64,000 bases of DNA from JBGVSA01 sp049840475. GTDB taxonomy: Bacteria; Pseudomonadota; Gammaproteobacteria; Burkholderiales; Rhodocyclaceae. The stretch spans positions 682,001 to 746,000 of the forward strand of contig JASGKX010000003.1 in NCBI GenBank assembly GCA_049840475.1. Reading direction: 5' to 3'. Both the position numbers and the translations under genes were made by a program. Below, in pieces: positions 46,258 to 54,986 of the stretch; position 1 is the first letter of the stretch; the number at the start of each line of letters is the position of its first letter. The notes beneath the pieces are model-generated. The model was not told where the DNA came from. It worked only from the letters and a program-made list of their open reading frames with translations, and searched no databases.

Positions 46258-47601
46258 TCAGCGACGGCGTCCGCCACCACCACCACCACCACCTCCGCCG
46301 CCGCCGCGCATGCCGCCACGGCTGGCGCTGCCGCGACTGCTGAAGTCGTTGGCCCGTGCGCCCGAACTGACACCGCCGAAGGCAGAACCACGATCGCTCT
46401 GTCCGGCGCGCGCGCCGCCGCCACGATCACCGCCGCGGCTGCTCAGGTCCGAGGTCGTGGCTCCGCCACGATCCAGACCGCCGCCCCGGTCGGCACTGCC
46501 GCGATCCGCAGTGCTCGGGCGATTGCCCTGGCCGCCACGATCAGCGCCACCTCGGTCACCCGGACTACCGCGATCCGCCGTCGTCGGCCGGTTGCCCGCA
46601 TTGCCACGGTCAAAGTTCTGGCCAAGATCCTGCCGACCCGACTCGGCACGGCCCCGGAACTCATCGCGCGATCGTGCATCGCGGGTCTGCGAGTTGCCGA
46701 AGCGTTGCTGCGCCCCCGAGTTTTCGTACGGCACGCCGCGACGACGATCAGTGTTGTGCTGCCAATCGCCGTTCTTGATGTTGTTGACGTTGTTGCGGTC
46801 AAAGTGATTGACCTGGTTGTAGCGATTGACGTTGATGTTCACGTCTCCGCGCCCCCAGTTGCAGCCGCCCCATAGCCACCCACCCACGGCCACGCCAACG
46901 GCGAATGAGAAGAACGCCGTGCCGGCCACATAGCCCGGCGGGTAGTAATAGTAGGGAGGCGGCGCCGGATACGGCCACGTGCCATAAACCACCGAAGGGT
47001 TATAGGTCGGCACGTAGACCACCTCGGGATTGGCCTGCTCGATCTTGATCACGGTCGTGCCGCCCTCGTTGGCGGTCGATACCGTCTGCTCCTTGCTGCT
47101 GGCGAGTGAGCCAGCCGCCTTCGCCTTGGTCCGCAGGCGCTGCACGGTGTCCATGACCTGCTTTTGCTGGCCGAGGAAGGCGTCGCCCAGCTTCTGCGTC
47201 CATTCGAGCTTTTCGCTCATCATGTCGAGCACGGTCGGGAATGCCGTCAGCGACTTGACGCTCGGGTCCCACGGCTGCTGGGCCATGGCGTCTTCCAGCG
47301 CCTTGTCTTCGACCTTGGGATTGGCCTTGCGCCACCGGGCGGCTTCGACCACGTCCAGCGGGTAAGTCGATGCCATCAGTATCTGCGCAAGCAGCGCATC
47401 CGGATGCAGGGCGATGGGCGCGAGCAGTTCGTCGAGTTCCTGCTGCGAAAAGACCTTGCCCGACGGTTGGGGAGCGCCGCTGCTAGCGGAAGACGCGGCC
47501 CCCTGTGTCTGCGCAATGGAAAGCACTGGATTGGCGCCGGTCGCCAGCGCCACCGCGCCCGAGACCAGGACCGAGAGAAGCCGTGAAGGCCACGAGGGCA
47601 T
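46258..47601 (-). CDS. DUF3300 exported protein with Arg/Gly-rich tail
   Basis: About 447 residues from the ATG at 47601, with AAGGAGG six bases upstream. After a signal peptide, the DUF3300 domain spans ~45-240, with QQELDELLAPIALHPDALLA, WDPSVKSLTAFP and NPEVVYVPTYNPSVVYG. A Tyr/Pro run (PAPPPYYYYPPGYV) and a Gly/Trp-rich hydrophobic segment follow. The last ~150 residues are low complexity: many DRGG/RGG repeats, then a run of 11 glycines before a final RRR, encoded by an imperfect CCACCA/CCGCCG triplet repeat near 46265-46310. The function is unknown. It is adjacent to DUF2950, probably one operon. Confidence 0.82.
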   Translation of the reverse strand: MPSWPSRLLSVLVSGAVALATGANPVLSIAQTQGAASSASSGAPQPSGKVFSQQELDELLAPIALHPDALLAQILMASTYPLDVVEAARWRKANPKVEDKALEDAMAQQPWDPSVKSLTAFPTVLDMMSEKLEWTQKLGDAFLGQQKQVMDTVQRLRTKAKAAGSLASSKEQTVSTANEGGTTVIKIEQANPEVVYVPTYNPSVVYGTWPYPAPPPYYYYPPGYVAGTAFFSFAVGVAVGGWLWGGCNWGRGDVNINVNRYNQVNHFDRNNVNNIKNGDWQHNTDRRRGVPYENSGAQQRFGNSQTRDARSRDEFRGRAESGRQDLGQNFDRGNAGNRPTTADRGSPGDRGGADRGGQGNRPSTADRGSADRGGGLDRGGATTSDLSSRGGDRGGGARAGQSDRGSAFGGVSSGARANDFSSRGSASRGGMRGGGGGGGGGGGGRRR

Positions 47602-47931
47602 GCCCAATCCTCCTTGTGTCACGCAATGCGTTCAGAGAAGCGGTATTGAGGCCAACCTGACTTGCGATTCGAATATCGCCCCGCGCATCGTGGTGTTTGA
47701 TCGAACGCGGGAGCCGCCCGAAAATATCGCAGGCGGCGTTGTCATTCTAGGAGCAGAACTGCCGGGATTCCACCCGCGAACGTACCGGCGAAAGGGCAAA
47801 ACCCACAGCATGATCGACATTGCTACTGCCGCCCCGTTGGATGTCAGCCAAGGGGCGTCACGCCCCGACGTTCAAGCATCTGGCATGCCGCGTTGTGCGG
47901 CGAGTCGATCATGACAACTAAATCGCCCCAA
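47602..47931. other. Intergenic region between DUF3300 and TetR genes
   Basis: These 330 bases hold the upstream region of the DUF3300-DUF2950 pair and the 3' flank of the TetR gene. Short open frames on both strands lack any family character. I see no clear terminator or conserved element. Confidence 0.5.
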
Positions 47932-48576
47932 TCACTTGCGCGCGGAGACTCGCGTGCCCTTCGGCTTGTCGTCGGTCGAACCGTAGGCAGCCATGAAGAC
48001 ATCCACGGCACGGGCCACGCCGTCCTTGATCTGCTTGGGCTCGACCTTGTCGACCACTCGGAGTAGCGAAGCTTCGAGCAGTTCGGATTCGAGCAGGCTC
48101 ATCAGATGCACGGTGGCGATGTTGGCATCTGCCTTGCGCAGCAAGCCCGCGCGCATGGCTGCGGCGAGATATTCGGCAATCAGCCGTCGGCTACGCAGCA
48201 CGGCGCGCTCGTAGGTCAGGCGTCCTAGGTTGGTACGCCCCGCCTCCGCAATCGCCAGGACGCGGTTGGCCAGCACCTGGGGCGAGTAGATGAAGGCAAT
48301 GAAGCGTTCGCCGAAGTAGCGCAACGCATAAGCCAGGCCTTTTTCAGCCGGATCGATGAACTGGTGCGTGGCTTCGAAATCGCGTTCGGACGCAGCCATC
48401 ATCACCTCGAAGAAAAGCTCTTCCTTCGACGCGAAGTAGTTGTAGAGCGTCGCTTTCGACCCCCCTACGCGTGCGCAGATTTCGTTCATCGACGTCCGCT
48501 CGAATCCGTGCTCGCGGAACGCTTCGGCTGCCACGTCGAGGATCGCCTGGCGTCTGGCCTCAGTCTTCACCTTCAT
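47932..48576 (-). CDS. TetR-family repressor of the adjacent efflux operon
   Basis: About 214 residues from MKVKTEARRQAILDVAAEAF at 48576. The N-terminal helix-turn-helix reads TSMNEICARVGGSKATLYNY followed by FASKEELFFEV, standard for TetR. The C-terminal ~150 residues are the ligand/dimer domain (ERDFEATHQFIDPAEKGLAY). It is divergent from the efflux operon, with a perfect palindrome over the operon's start point, so it probably represses nodT-emrA-emrB-uspA until an inducer binds. The inducer is unknown. Confidence 0.9.
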   Translation of the reverse strand: MKVKTEARRQAILDVAAEAFREHGFERTSMNEICARVGGSKATLYNYFASKEELFFEVMMAASERDFEATHQFIDPAEKGLAYALRYFGERFIAFIYSPQVLANRVLAIAEAGRTNLGRLTYERAVLRSRRLIAEYLAAAMRAGLLRKADANIATVHLMSLLESELLEASLLRVVDKVEPKQIKDGVARAVDVFMAAYGSTDDKPKGTRVSARK

Positions 48577-48606
48577 TGGCAACACCTTTTTTCTGAACTG
48601 GTCGGT

Positions 48607-48634
48607 TTGATTTTATCACTCGCGGCGATATACT
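48607..48634 (+). promoter_or_regulatory. Sigma-70-type promoter of the efflux operon
   Basis: The -35 box TTGATT (48607-48612) and -10 box TATACT (48629-48634) are 16 bases apart. The start point would be near 48641, just ahead of the 15-base palindrome, and the first gene begins at 48687. Both boxes are close to consensus in an otherwise GC-rich sequence. Confidence 0.7.
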
Positions 48635-48643
48635 TTTATCTGT

Positions 48644-48658
48644 ACTGTACGGTACAGT
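48644..48658. promoter_or_regulatory. TetR-type operator palindrome
   Basis: ACTGTAC-G-GTACAGT is a perfect inverted repeat of 7-base arms around one central base. It starts about 10 bases after the -10 box, so a bound repressor would block initiation of the efflux operon. The divergent TetR gene starts 68 bases away, and its own promoter may be affected as well. Size and symmetry are typical of TetR-family sites. Confidence 0.75.
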
Positions 48659-48686
48659 TCCGTATACCAAGGAAATTTCCCCGCCC

Positions 48687-50132
48687 ATGACAAGCCCCCT
48701 CCCCCTTACGCCCAGGCTGCGCGCCACGGCGATGACGGTCGCGTTCGGCCTGCTGGCGAGCGCCTGTGCGCCGCTGCCTCCGCAATCGACATCGCGCGAG
48801 CCCCGCACGGCGTCGCACTACCAGACGCAACAGAGCTTCGAGGCCGCTGCTTCCGCCTGGCCGACCCAGCATTGGTGGAGCGACTACGGCGACACCCAGC
48901 TCAGTACGCTCATCGACGAGGCGCTGCGCAGCGCGCCCGACATGGCCGCCGCCAGCGCACGCCTGCGCCGCGCCGAAGCCATGGGAACCGTGGCGAACTC
49001 AGCACTCGGCCCGCAGATCGGTGCCAACGCCGCCGCATCGGTAGAGAAGCTCAGCTACAACCACATCATCGCCAAGGAGTTCACGCCCAAAGGCTGGAAC
49101 GACTATGGACGCCTGACGTTGGACTTCAATTGGCAGTTGGACTTCTGGGGCAAGAATCGCGCAGCGCTGGCGGCCGCCTTGTCGCAAGCCGACGCCGCAC
49201 GCGCTGAGGTCGCTGCGGCACAACTCGGGCTTGCCGCTGCAATTGCCGGCAACTACGCCGAGTTCGCCCGCCTGTATGCGGTGCGCGACACGTTGGCGCG
49301 TGCGGTCGACATCCGCCGCCAGAGCGTGGCGCTGTTCGACGAACGCTACCGCAACGGGCTGGAAACCAAAGGCTCGCTGAGCGAAGCGCAGGCGCGCATG
49401 GCCGCCGTCGAAGGCGAGCTGCTCGCGCTCGATGAGGACATCGGCTTGATGCGCAACCGCCTGGCTGCGCTGCTCGGCGCCGGCCCCGATCGCGGGATTG
49501 CGCTCACCCGTCCGAACGTCGCGCTCGATCAGGCATTCGGCCTGCCGCAAGCACTGGCGGCGCATTTGCTGGGGCGGCGTCCAGATGTGGTCGCGGCCCG
49601 CATGTTGGTCGAATCGCAGCAACACACCATCGAACGCGCCAAGGCCGAGTTCTATCCGGATGTGAACCTCACCGCGTTCATCGGCGTGCAGTCGCTCGGG
49701 CTCGACATGCTGACCCGTCCAGGCTCTGATCTGGGCGGCATCGGGCCGGCAATCTCCCTCCCGTTGTTTACCGCCGGCCGCCTGCAGGGGCAATTGCGCG
49801 GCGCCACGGCGGGCTATGACGAAGCGGTTGCCAACTACGACCTCACCGTCACGCAGGCGCTGCATGAAGTCGCCGACGCCGCGACCAGCCGCAAGGCGCT
49901 GGATGGACGATTGGCCAAAGCGCGTGAAGCCGTGCGCTCCGCCGCCGATTCGCATCGCGTCGCCACCGAACGCTATGCCGGTGGGCTCGCCAACTACCTC
50001 GAAGTGCTCTACGCCGAAGACGGCCTGCTCGATGCCCAGCGCAACCTCGCCATCGTGCAATCGCGCGCCTTCTCGCTCGACGTCGCGCTCAAGCGCGCAC
50101 TGGGCGGCGGTTACGAATCCAACAGTCTCTGA
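48687..50132 (+). CDS. Outer-membrane efflux lipoprotein (NodT/OprM family)
   Basis: A 481-residue TolC-like channel protein. The lipobox is LLASACAP with Cys27, so it should be anchored in the outer membrane. Two outer-membrane-efflux repeats are present, with WWSDYGDTQLSTLIDEALRS and LDFNWQLDFWGKNRAALAAA in the first and ISLPLFTAGRLQGQLRGATA in the second. It is the first gene of the operon and supplies the exit duct for the EmrA/EmrB-type pump encoded 20 bases downstream. Confidence 0.92.
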   Translation: MTSPLPLTPRLRATAMTVAFGLLASACAPLPPQSTSREPRTASHYQTQQSFEAAASAWPTQHWWSDYGDTQLSTLIDEALRSAPDMAAASARLRRAEAMGTVANSALGPQIGANAAASVEKLSYNHIIAKEFTPKGWNDYGRLTLDFNWQLDFWGKNRAALAAALSQADAARAEVAAAQLGLAAAIAGNYAEFARLYAVRDTLARAVDIRRQSVALFDERYRNGLETKGSLSEAQARMAAVEGELLALDEDIGLMRNRLAALLGAGPDRGIALTRPNVALDQAFGLPQALAAHLLGRRPDVVAARMLVESQQHTIERAKAEFYPDVNLTAFIGVQSLGLDMLTRPGSDLGGIGPAISLPLFTAGRLQGQLRGATAGYDEAVANYDLTVTQALHEVADAATSRKALDGRLAKAREAVRSAADSHRVATERYAGGLANYLEVLYAEDGLLDAQRNLAIVQSRAFSLDVALKRALGGGYESNSL

Positions 50133-50152
50133 TCAGGAAAGGTCATCCCCCG

Positions 50153-51280
50153 ATGAATCAAGAAACCGCTCTGGTGCAGCACAAGCTCGCCCGTCGCAAG
50201 AAGCTGCTCGCCGGGCTGGGTGGCGTGGTGGTACTGGCTGCCGTGGGCGCCACCACGTACTGGTATGTGTACGCCTCGAACTTTGTCTCCACCGACAACG
50301 CCTACGCGGGCGCCGAAGTGGCGCAGGTGACGCCTTCTGTCGGCGGCACCATCAGCGAAGTGCTGGTGGTCGACACCCAGTCGGTCCACAAAGGCGACGT
50401 GCTCGTGCGCATCGATCCGACCGACGCCCGCCTTGCATTGGCGCAGGCGCAAGCAGACCTCGATCGCGCCGTCCGCCGCGTACGCAGCTACGTCGCCAAC
50501 GACGCGGCACTGGCCGCACAGATCGCAGCGCGACAGGCCGACGAGGAACGCGTGCAGGCACAGCTCAAAGCGGCCGAGGCCGACTTCGAGCGCGCCCAGA
50601 TCGATTTGCGTCGCCGCGAAGCGCTGGTGGCATCCGGCTCGGTCTCTGGCGATGAACTGACCAAAGTGCGCAATGCCTTCGTCACCGCCCAGTCGAACCT
50701 GACAGCGGCCCGTGCCGCGTCGACGCAGGCGCGTGCCAACCAGCAGACCGCGCGTGGTTCGCGCGACGCCAACGCAGCGTTGCTGGCCGGTACGACCGAA
50801 GACAGCAACCCCGAAGTGCTGCTTGCGCGCGCTCGCCGCGACCAGGCCGCGATCGATCTGGAACGCACGGTGATCCATGCACCGGTGGACGGCGTTGTCG
50901 CCAAGCGGCAAGTGCAACTGGGCCAGCGCGTGCAGGCAGGCTTTCCGTTGCTGGCCGTCGTGCCGACCGAACGGATGCACGTTGACGCCAACTTCAAGGA
51001 AGTCCAGCTCGAAAAAGTGCGCGTCGGCCAACCGGTCAAGCTGCACGCCGACATCTATGGCAAAGGCATGATCTACAACGGCGTGGTCGAGGGTTTTTCC
51101 GGCGGCTCAGGCGCAGCGTTCGCAGCGATCCCCGCACAGAATGCCACTGGCAACTGGATCAAGGTCGTACAGCGTTTGCCGGTGCGCATCCGCCTCGATC
51201 CGGCTGAACTGCGCGAACACCCGTTGCGCGTCGGCCTGTCGATGACCGCCGAAATCGATACGCGCACGGTGAAGCAATGA
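50153..51280 (+). CDS. emrA: Periplasmic adaptor, HlyD/EmrA type
   Basis: A 375-residue membrane fusion protein. One N-terminal membrane helix (LLAGLGGVVVLAAVGATTYW) is followed by the barrel-sandwich half DNAYAGAEVAQVTPSVGG, a long helical hairpin rich in Ala/Gln/Arg (~105-210), and VIHAPVDGVVAKRQVQLGQR, which closes the lipoyl domain. It links the EmrB-type transporter to the outer-membrane channel. Its stop overlaps emrB by 4 bases. The name is by family resemblance; the substrates are unknown. Confidence 0.9.
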   Translation: MNQETALVQHKLARRKKLLAGLGGVVVLAAVGATTYWYVYASNFVSTDNAYAGAEVAQVTPSVGGTISEVLVVDTQSVHKGDVLVRIDPTDARLALAQAQADLDRAVRRVRSYVANDAALAAQIAARQADEERVQAQLKAAEADFERAQIDLRRREALVASGSVSGDELTKVRNAFVTAQSNLTAARAASTQARANQQTARGSRDANAALLAGTTEDSNPEVLLARARRDQAAIDLERTVIHAPVDGVVAKRQVQLGQRVQAGFPLLAVVPTERMHVDANFKEVQLEKVRVGQPVKLHADIYGKGMIYNGVVEGFSGGSGAAFAAIPAQNATGNWIKVVQRLPVRIRLDPAELREHPLRVGLSMTAEIDTRTVKQ

Positions 51281-52821
51281 GCGACGCGGCTCTGGCCCGC
51301 CACGACGCGCCGCAGTTGTCGGGCGGCATGCTATGGGTGGCTGCTATCGTGCTGGCGGCGGCCAACTTCATCGCCGTGCTCAACATGACCATCGCCAACG
51401 TGGCGGTGCCGAACATCGCCGGCAACCTCGGCGCGACCACCAGTCAGGGCACGTGGGTCATCACCTCCTACGCGGTTGGCGAAGCGATCACTGTGCCGCT
51501 CACCGGATGGCTGGCCGGGCGCTTCGGCGCTGTGCGCGTGTTCGTCATATCGATGGCCATGTTCGGTGCGTTCTCGGCGATATGCGGGCTCTCCAACAGC
51601 CTCGGGCTGCTGGTCGTGGCACGCATCTTTCAGGGGTTCTCAGGCGGCCCGCTGATGCCGTTGTCGCAGACCCTGCTGATGCGCATTTTTCCCAAGGAGA
51701 AGGCGGCTGCCGCCATCGGCATCTGGTCGATGACTACCCTGGTCGCGCCCGTGGTCGGGCCAATCCTCGGGGGTTATCTGTGCGACGACTACAGCTGGCC
51801 GTGGGTGTTCTACCTGAACGTGCCCATCGCGGCAGTCGGCGCCCTGTGTGCGTGGAAGCTGCTGGGCCGTCTGGTCGAAGCTGCGCGGCGCAGTCCGATC
51901 GACATCGTTGGCCTGTGCCTGCTCGTGGTCTGGGTCGCCTCTCTGCAGCTCATGCTCGACGAAGGCAAGGACCTCGACTGGTTCTCCTCGACCAAGATCG
52001 TGACGCTGGCAATCGTGGCCGCCATCGGCTTTGCCGCCTTCATCATCTGGGAGCTGTACGACCCGCACCCGGTCGTCGATCTGCGCGTGTTCCGCCATCG
52101 CGGCTTTACGGCCAGCGTGCTGACCATCAGCCTCGCTTTCGCCGCGTTCTTTGGCGTCAATGTGCTCACCCCACTGTGGCTGCAGAGCTTCATGGGCTAC
52201 ACGGCGACGCAGGCCGGGCTGGCGACCGCCTGGACCGGCGTGACGGCGTTCGTCATTGCGCCTTCGGTGGCGCAGATGAGCAATCGCGTCGACGCGCGCA
52301 AGCTGGTCTTCGGCGGGATCATGTGCCTGGGCGTGGTCACGCTGTGGCGCAGCATCGCCACCACCGACATGGGCTTCTGGGACATCTCCATCCCGCTGAT
52401 GGTGATGGGCTTCGGGTTACCGTTCTTCTTCATCCCGACCACGGGCCTCGCGCTCGCTAGCGTCGAGGAAGATGAGATGGACTCCGCCGCCGGCCTGATG
52501 AACTTTCTGCGGACCTTGTCTGGCGCATTCGCCACGTCGTTGGTGACAACGGCATGGAACGATCAGATCACGCGCAACCACGCCGAACTGGTCGGGCTGG
52601 CAGATCGCGGCAACGAGATCCGGCATATGTTCGAGTACAACGGCATGCCGCTGGACGCGATCAACCAGGCGATCGATTACCTCATCACCGGGCAGAGCGT
52701 GATGCTGGCGACCAACCAGTTGATGTGGGCGATCGGTATCGCCTTCGTGGTCGCCGCCTCGGTGATCTGGCTCGCGCCCCGCCCCACTCGCACTGTCGAG
52801 CCCGGCGCGGGCGGGCACTGA
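51277..52821 (+). CDS. emrB: DHA2-family drug:proton antiporter, EmrB type
   Basis: A 514-residue major facilitator with about 14 membrane segments. Motif C/D-like sequences are visible: LNMTIANVAVPNIAGNLGAT in helix 1, WVITSYAVGEAITVPLTGWL, and ATTLVAPVVGPILGG-type sequence (TLVAPVVGPILGGYLCDDYS). It matches EmrB/QacA-type proteins, which export hydrophobic drugs by proton exchange; with the adaptor and outer-membrane protein it makes a tripartite pump. The start overlaps emrA (ATGA). Confidence 0.92.
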   Translation: MSDAALARHDAPQLSGGMLWVAAIVLAAANFIAVLNMTIANVAVPNIAGNLGATTSQGTWVITSYAVGEAITVPLTGWLAGRFGAVRVFVISMAMFGAFSAICGLSNSLGLLVVARIFQGFSGGPLMPLSQTLLMRIFPKEKAAAAIGIWSMTTLVAPVVGPILGGYLCDDYSWPWVFYLNVPIAAVGALCAWKLLGRLVEAARRSPIDIVGLCLLVVWVASLQLMLDEGKDLDWFSSTKIVTLAIVAAIGFAAFIIWELYDPHPVVDLRVFRHRGFTASVLTISLAFAAFFGVNVLTPLWLQSFMGYTATQAGLATAWTGVTAFVIAPSVAQMSNRVDARKLVFGGIMCLGVVTLWRSIATTDMGFWDISIPLMVMGFGLPFFFIPTTGLALASVEEDEMDSAAGLMNFLRTLSGAFATSLVTTAWNDQITRNHAELVGLADRGNEIRHMFEYNGMPLDAINQAIDYLITGQSVMLATNQLMWAIGIAFVVAASVIWLAPRPTRTVEPGAGGH

Positions 52822-52851
52822 ACGCGCCGAATGCACATCAAGGAGGACACC

Positions 52852-53295
52852 ATGTTCAAGCATCTGCTCGTCCCCATCGACGGGTCCGAACTGTCGCTAC
52901 GCGCGGTGCAGCAGGCAGTAGAGCTTGCGCGCACGCTCGGCGCACGCATCACGCTGTTCACCGCTGTGCAACCCATGCCTAAGATGTTTGGCGACCCTGG
53001 CGCGGTGTTCGGCGCAGCGGCGCTGTCGCTCTACGGTGACGAAGCCCGCGCTGAAGCAGCCGAGTCGCAGGAAGCCGCCGCGCGCGTCGCCGCCGACGCC
53101 GGAGTCGTCTGCGACAAGGTTCAATGGGATCGGGCCGAGCCGCATGGCGCCATTCTCGAAGCCGGCGCGCACTATGGCTGCGACCTTATCTTCATGGCAT
53201 CGCATGGGCGTCGCGGGATCAACGCGCTGTTTCTGGGCAGCGAAACGCACAAAGTGCTCACGCACGGCAAGATCCCCGTGCTGGTGTGCCGCTGA
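52852..53295 (+). CDS. Universal stress protein (UspA family)
   Basis: About 147 residues from the ATG at 52852, preceded by AAGGAGG. The start FKHLLVPIDGSELSLRAVQQ and the ATP-binding loop GRRGINALFLGSETHKVL are typical of ATP-binding UspA proteins. It follows emrB by 30 bases on the same strand and so is probably part of the efflux operon, an unusual partner. Its last 38 bases overlap the 3' end of the convergent histidine kinase gene. Confidence 0.9.
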   Translation: MFKHLLVPIDGSELSLRAVQQAVELARTLGARITLFTAVQPMPKMFGDPGAVFGAAALSLYGDEARAEAAESQEAAARVAADAGVVCDKVQWDRAEPHGAILEAGAHYGCDLIFMASHGRRGINALFLGSETHKVLTHGKIPVLVCR

Positions 53296-54598
53296 ACGCA
53301 ACACCCGTCAGTCGAACGCGCGGCAGCCAAAGCGTGAAGGTGCTGCCCTTGCCCGCACCTTCACTGAAAGCCTCGAGCCGGCCGCCGTGCAGTTCGGCGA
53401 TGCGGCGCACCAGGGCCAGCCCGATGCCCAGGCCGCCGTGCGGGCGCTTTTCTGCGCCCGGCGCTTGCGCGAACATATTGAAGATCGTCGTCATGGCTTC
53501 GGGCGCAATGCCTTCGCCATTATCAGTGACGGTGATCGAAACCCCCTCGCCCGCCACCTGCGCCGCCAACGCTATGGCGCCACCCACGGGCGTATAGCGC
53601 GCGGCGTTGTTGAGCAGATTGCTCAGCGCCTGCGTGAGCCGCACGACGTCGCCATTAACCACCACGAGGTGCTCGGGCACCCGCACCTCCAGCCGATGGC
53701 GGCGTGCCTCGATCTGCGGCTGGGACGTCTCCAACGCACGCGTGAAGGCCTCCTGCACGGTGACAGGTTGGCAATGCAGGCTCAGTTTTCCGCTGCGGAT
53801 ACTGGCGGCATCCATCAGATCGCTCACCAATGCAGACAGCAAGGCGCTCTGACGATCGATGATGTCCAGTGATGAGTGCATCCGAGCATGCTCACCCGGT
53901 TCGATATGGCGCAGCACCTGCGACGCCAGTCGCAAGGGCATCAACGGATTGCGCAGCTCATGGGCCAGTGTGGCGAGAAATTCGTCCTTGCGGCGGTCGG
54001 CGTCGCGCAGGTCTTCAATGAGCAGTGCGGTCTGCACAGCCGCAGCCGCAAAGCGCGAAAGGTTCGTCACGATCCGCAGGTCTTCCATGTCGAAGTGTTT
54101 GCTGTCAACATGGCTCACGACCCATACCGTTCCGGCAAGGCTGCCGCTGCGCGTGAACGGCACCAGCAAGACCTCGCGCACCGGCGCATGCAAGCGGCCA
54201 ACGTAGGGGAAGTGCCGTTCCGGCGCCTGCATCAGCAATGCCTCGCCGCGGTCGAGTACCGTGCCGCAGGGGCTGAAATCGCGCGGCAAAGTGCCATTCA
54301 GGTAGCGGGCGTATTCGCCCGTGGTCGCGATCCAGCGGAAATGCGGCGTCGTGGCGTCGCGCTCCAACAGGCTCAGGCTGGCCGAATCCGCGCCGGTCAG
54401 TTCAAGTGCGGTATCGACCAGTCGCTGGGCAACCTGCGAAGGGGATTCGGCCAAGGTATCGGCCAGCGATGTCAGTGCCGCGTTTTCAACGGCGTAGCTC
54501 GGTGGACGCGCCGGACGTGTGCGCAGCATCGGGGTCGCGATGACCTCATCGAGCGCGGCGTCACCGGGCAGAAAATCGGTATCGGGTTGGGCGTCCAT
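53258..54598 (-). CDS. Soluble GAF-domain sensor histidine kinase
   Basis: About 446 residues from the ATG at 54598. No membrane segments are seen. A GAF domain occupies ~45-195. A HisKA domain follows, with the phospho-acceptor His213 in DEFLATLAHELRNPLMPLRL. The ATPase domain shows NLLNNAARYT (N box), TDNGEGIAPEA (G1) and HGGLGIGLALVRRIAELHGG (G2). No response regulator gene is adjacent on the same strand, so its partner is unknown. The signal would be cytosolic, sensed by GAF. The 3' end overlaps uspA. Confidence 0.9.
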   Translation of the reverse strand: MDAQPDTDFLPGDAALDEVIATPMLRTRPARPPSYAVENAALTSLADTLAESPSQVAQRLVDTALELTGADSASLSLLERDATTPHFRWIATTGEYARYLNGTLPRDFSPCGTVLDRGEALLMQAPERHFPYVGRLHAPVREVLLVPFTRSGSLAGTVWVVSHVDSKHFDMEDLRIVTNLSRFAAAAVQTALLIEDLRDADRRKDEFLATLAHELRNPLMPLRLASQVLRHIEPGEHARMHSSLDIIDRQSALLSALVSDLMDAASIRSGKLSLHCQPVTVQEAFTRALETSQPQIEARRHRLEVRVPEHLVVVNGDVVRLTQALSNLLNNAARYTPVGGAIALAAQVAGEGVSITVTDNGEGIAPEAMTTIFNMFAQAPGAEKRPHGGLGIGLALVRRIAELHGGRLEAFSEGAGKGSTFTLWLPRVRLTGVAFSGTPARGSCRA

Positions 54599-54986
54599 GA
54601 GCACCTTCGATCATCGACAAAGCGCTTCTGGAGCCGCCCGGCCGCTACTGCCAAGAGTCGTGCAACGGTCTTGCACGAGCCAGACTGTGCGGGCCGGCCC
54701 CGATCACGTCAAGACGTTCTGGAGGGAATATACCGGCACGCAAACACAGAAATCTCAGGCAAACATGAATAAAACCCCATCGACTTATGCGCTAACCGGG
54801 GTCGTGCCTCTTGCGTGTTATGGGAAAATTCTGCGTCGATTTGCGGCCGTATCCGCCGCGTCGGCCGCCGCGTACGTTGCGCTCACAAGGCTGCTCCGCA
54901 CGCGGCGCGCACACTCCACACCTCGACGCCGTGCATCGTGCCCCACCGCTGGCGATGCCGGACGCCCGACAAAAAGGACATTCGCG
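54599..54986 (+). other. Upstream region of the TPR/DUF4037/DUF4125 cluster
   Basis: These 388 bases separate the divergent histidine kinase and TPR genes. The TPR frame is open across the region, but the residues encoded (for example the repeated Arg/Ala runs) do not look like protein, and a good ribosome binding site sits only at 54987. No clear promoter boxes were found; the AT-rich patch at 54757-54790 is the likeliest promoter area. Confidence 0.5.

Noticed and set aside
47632..47820. 62-residue open frame between the DUF3300 and TetR genes
   Set aside because: No ribosome binding site, family motif or conservation signal could be seen.
54519..54986. 156-residue N-terminal extension of the TPR protein
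   Set aside because: The sequence is Arg/Ala/Ser-rich and partly antisense to the histidine kinase gene; the ribosome binding site supports 54987.
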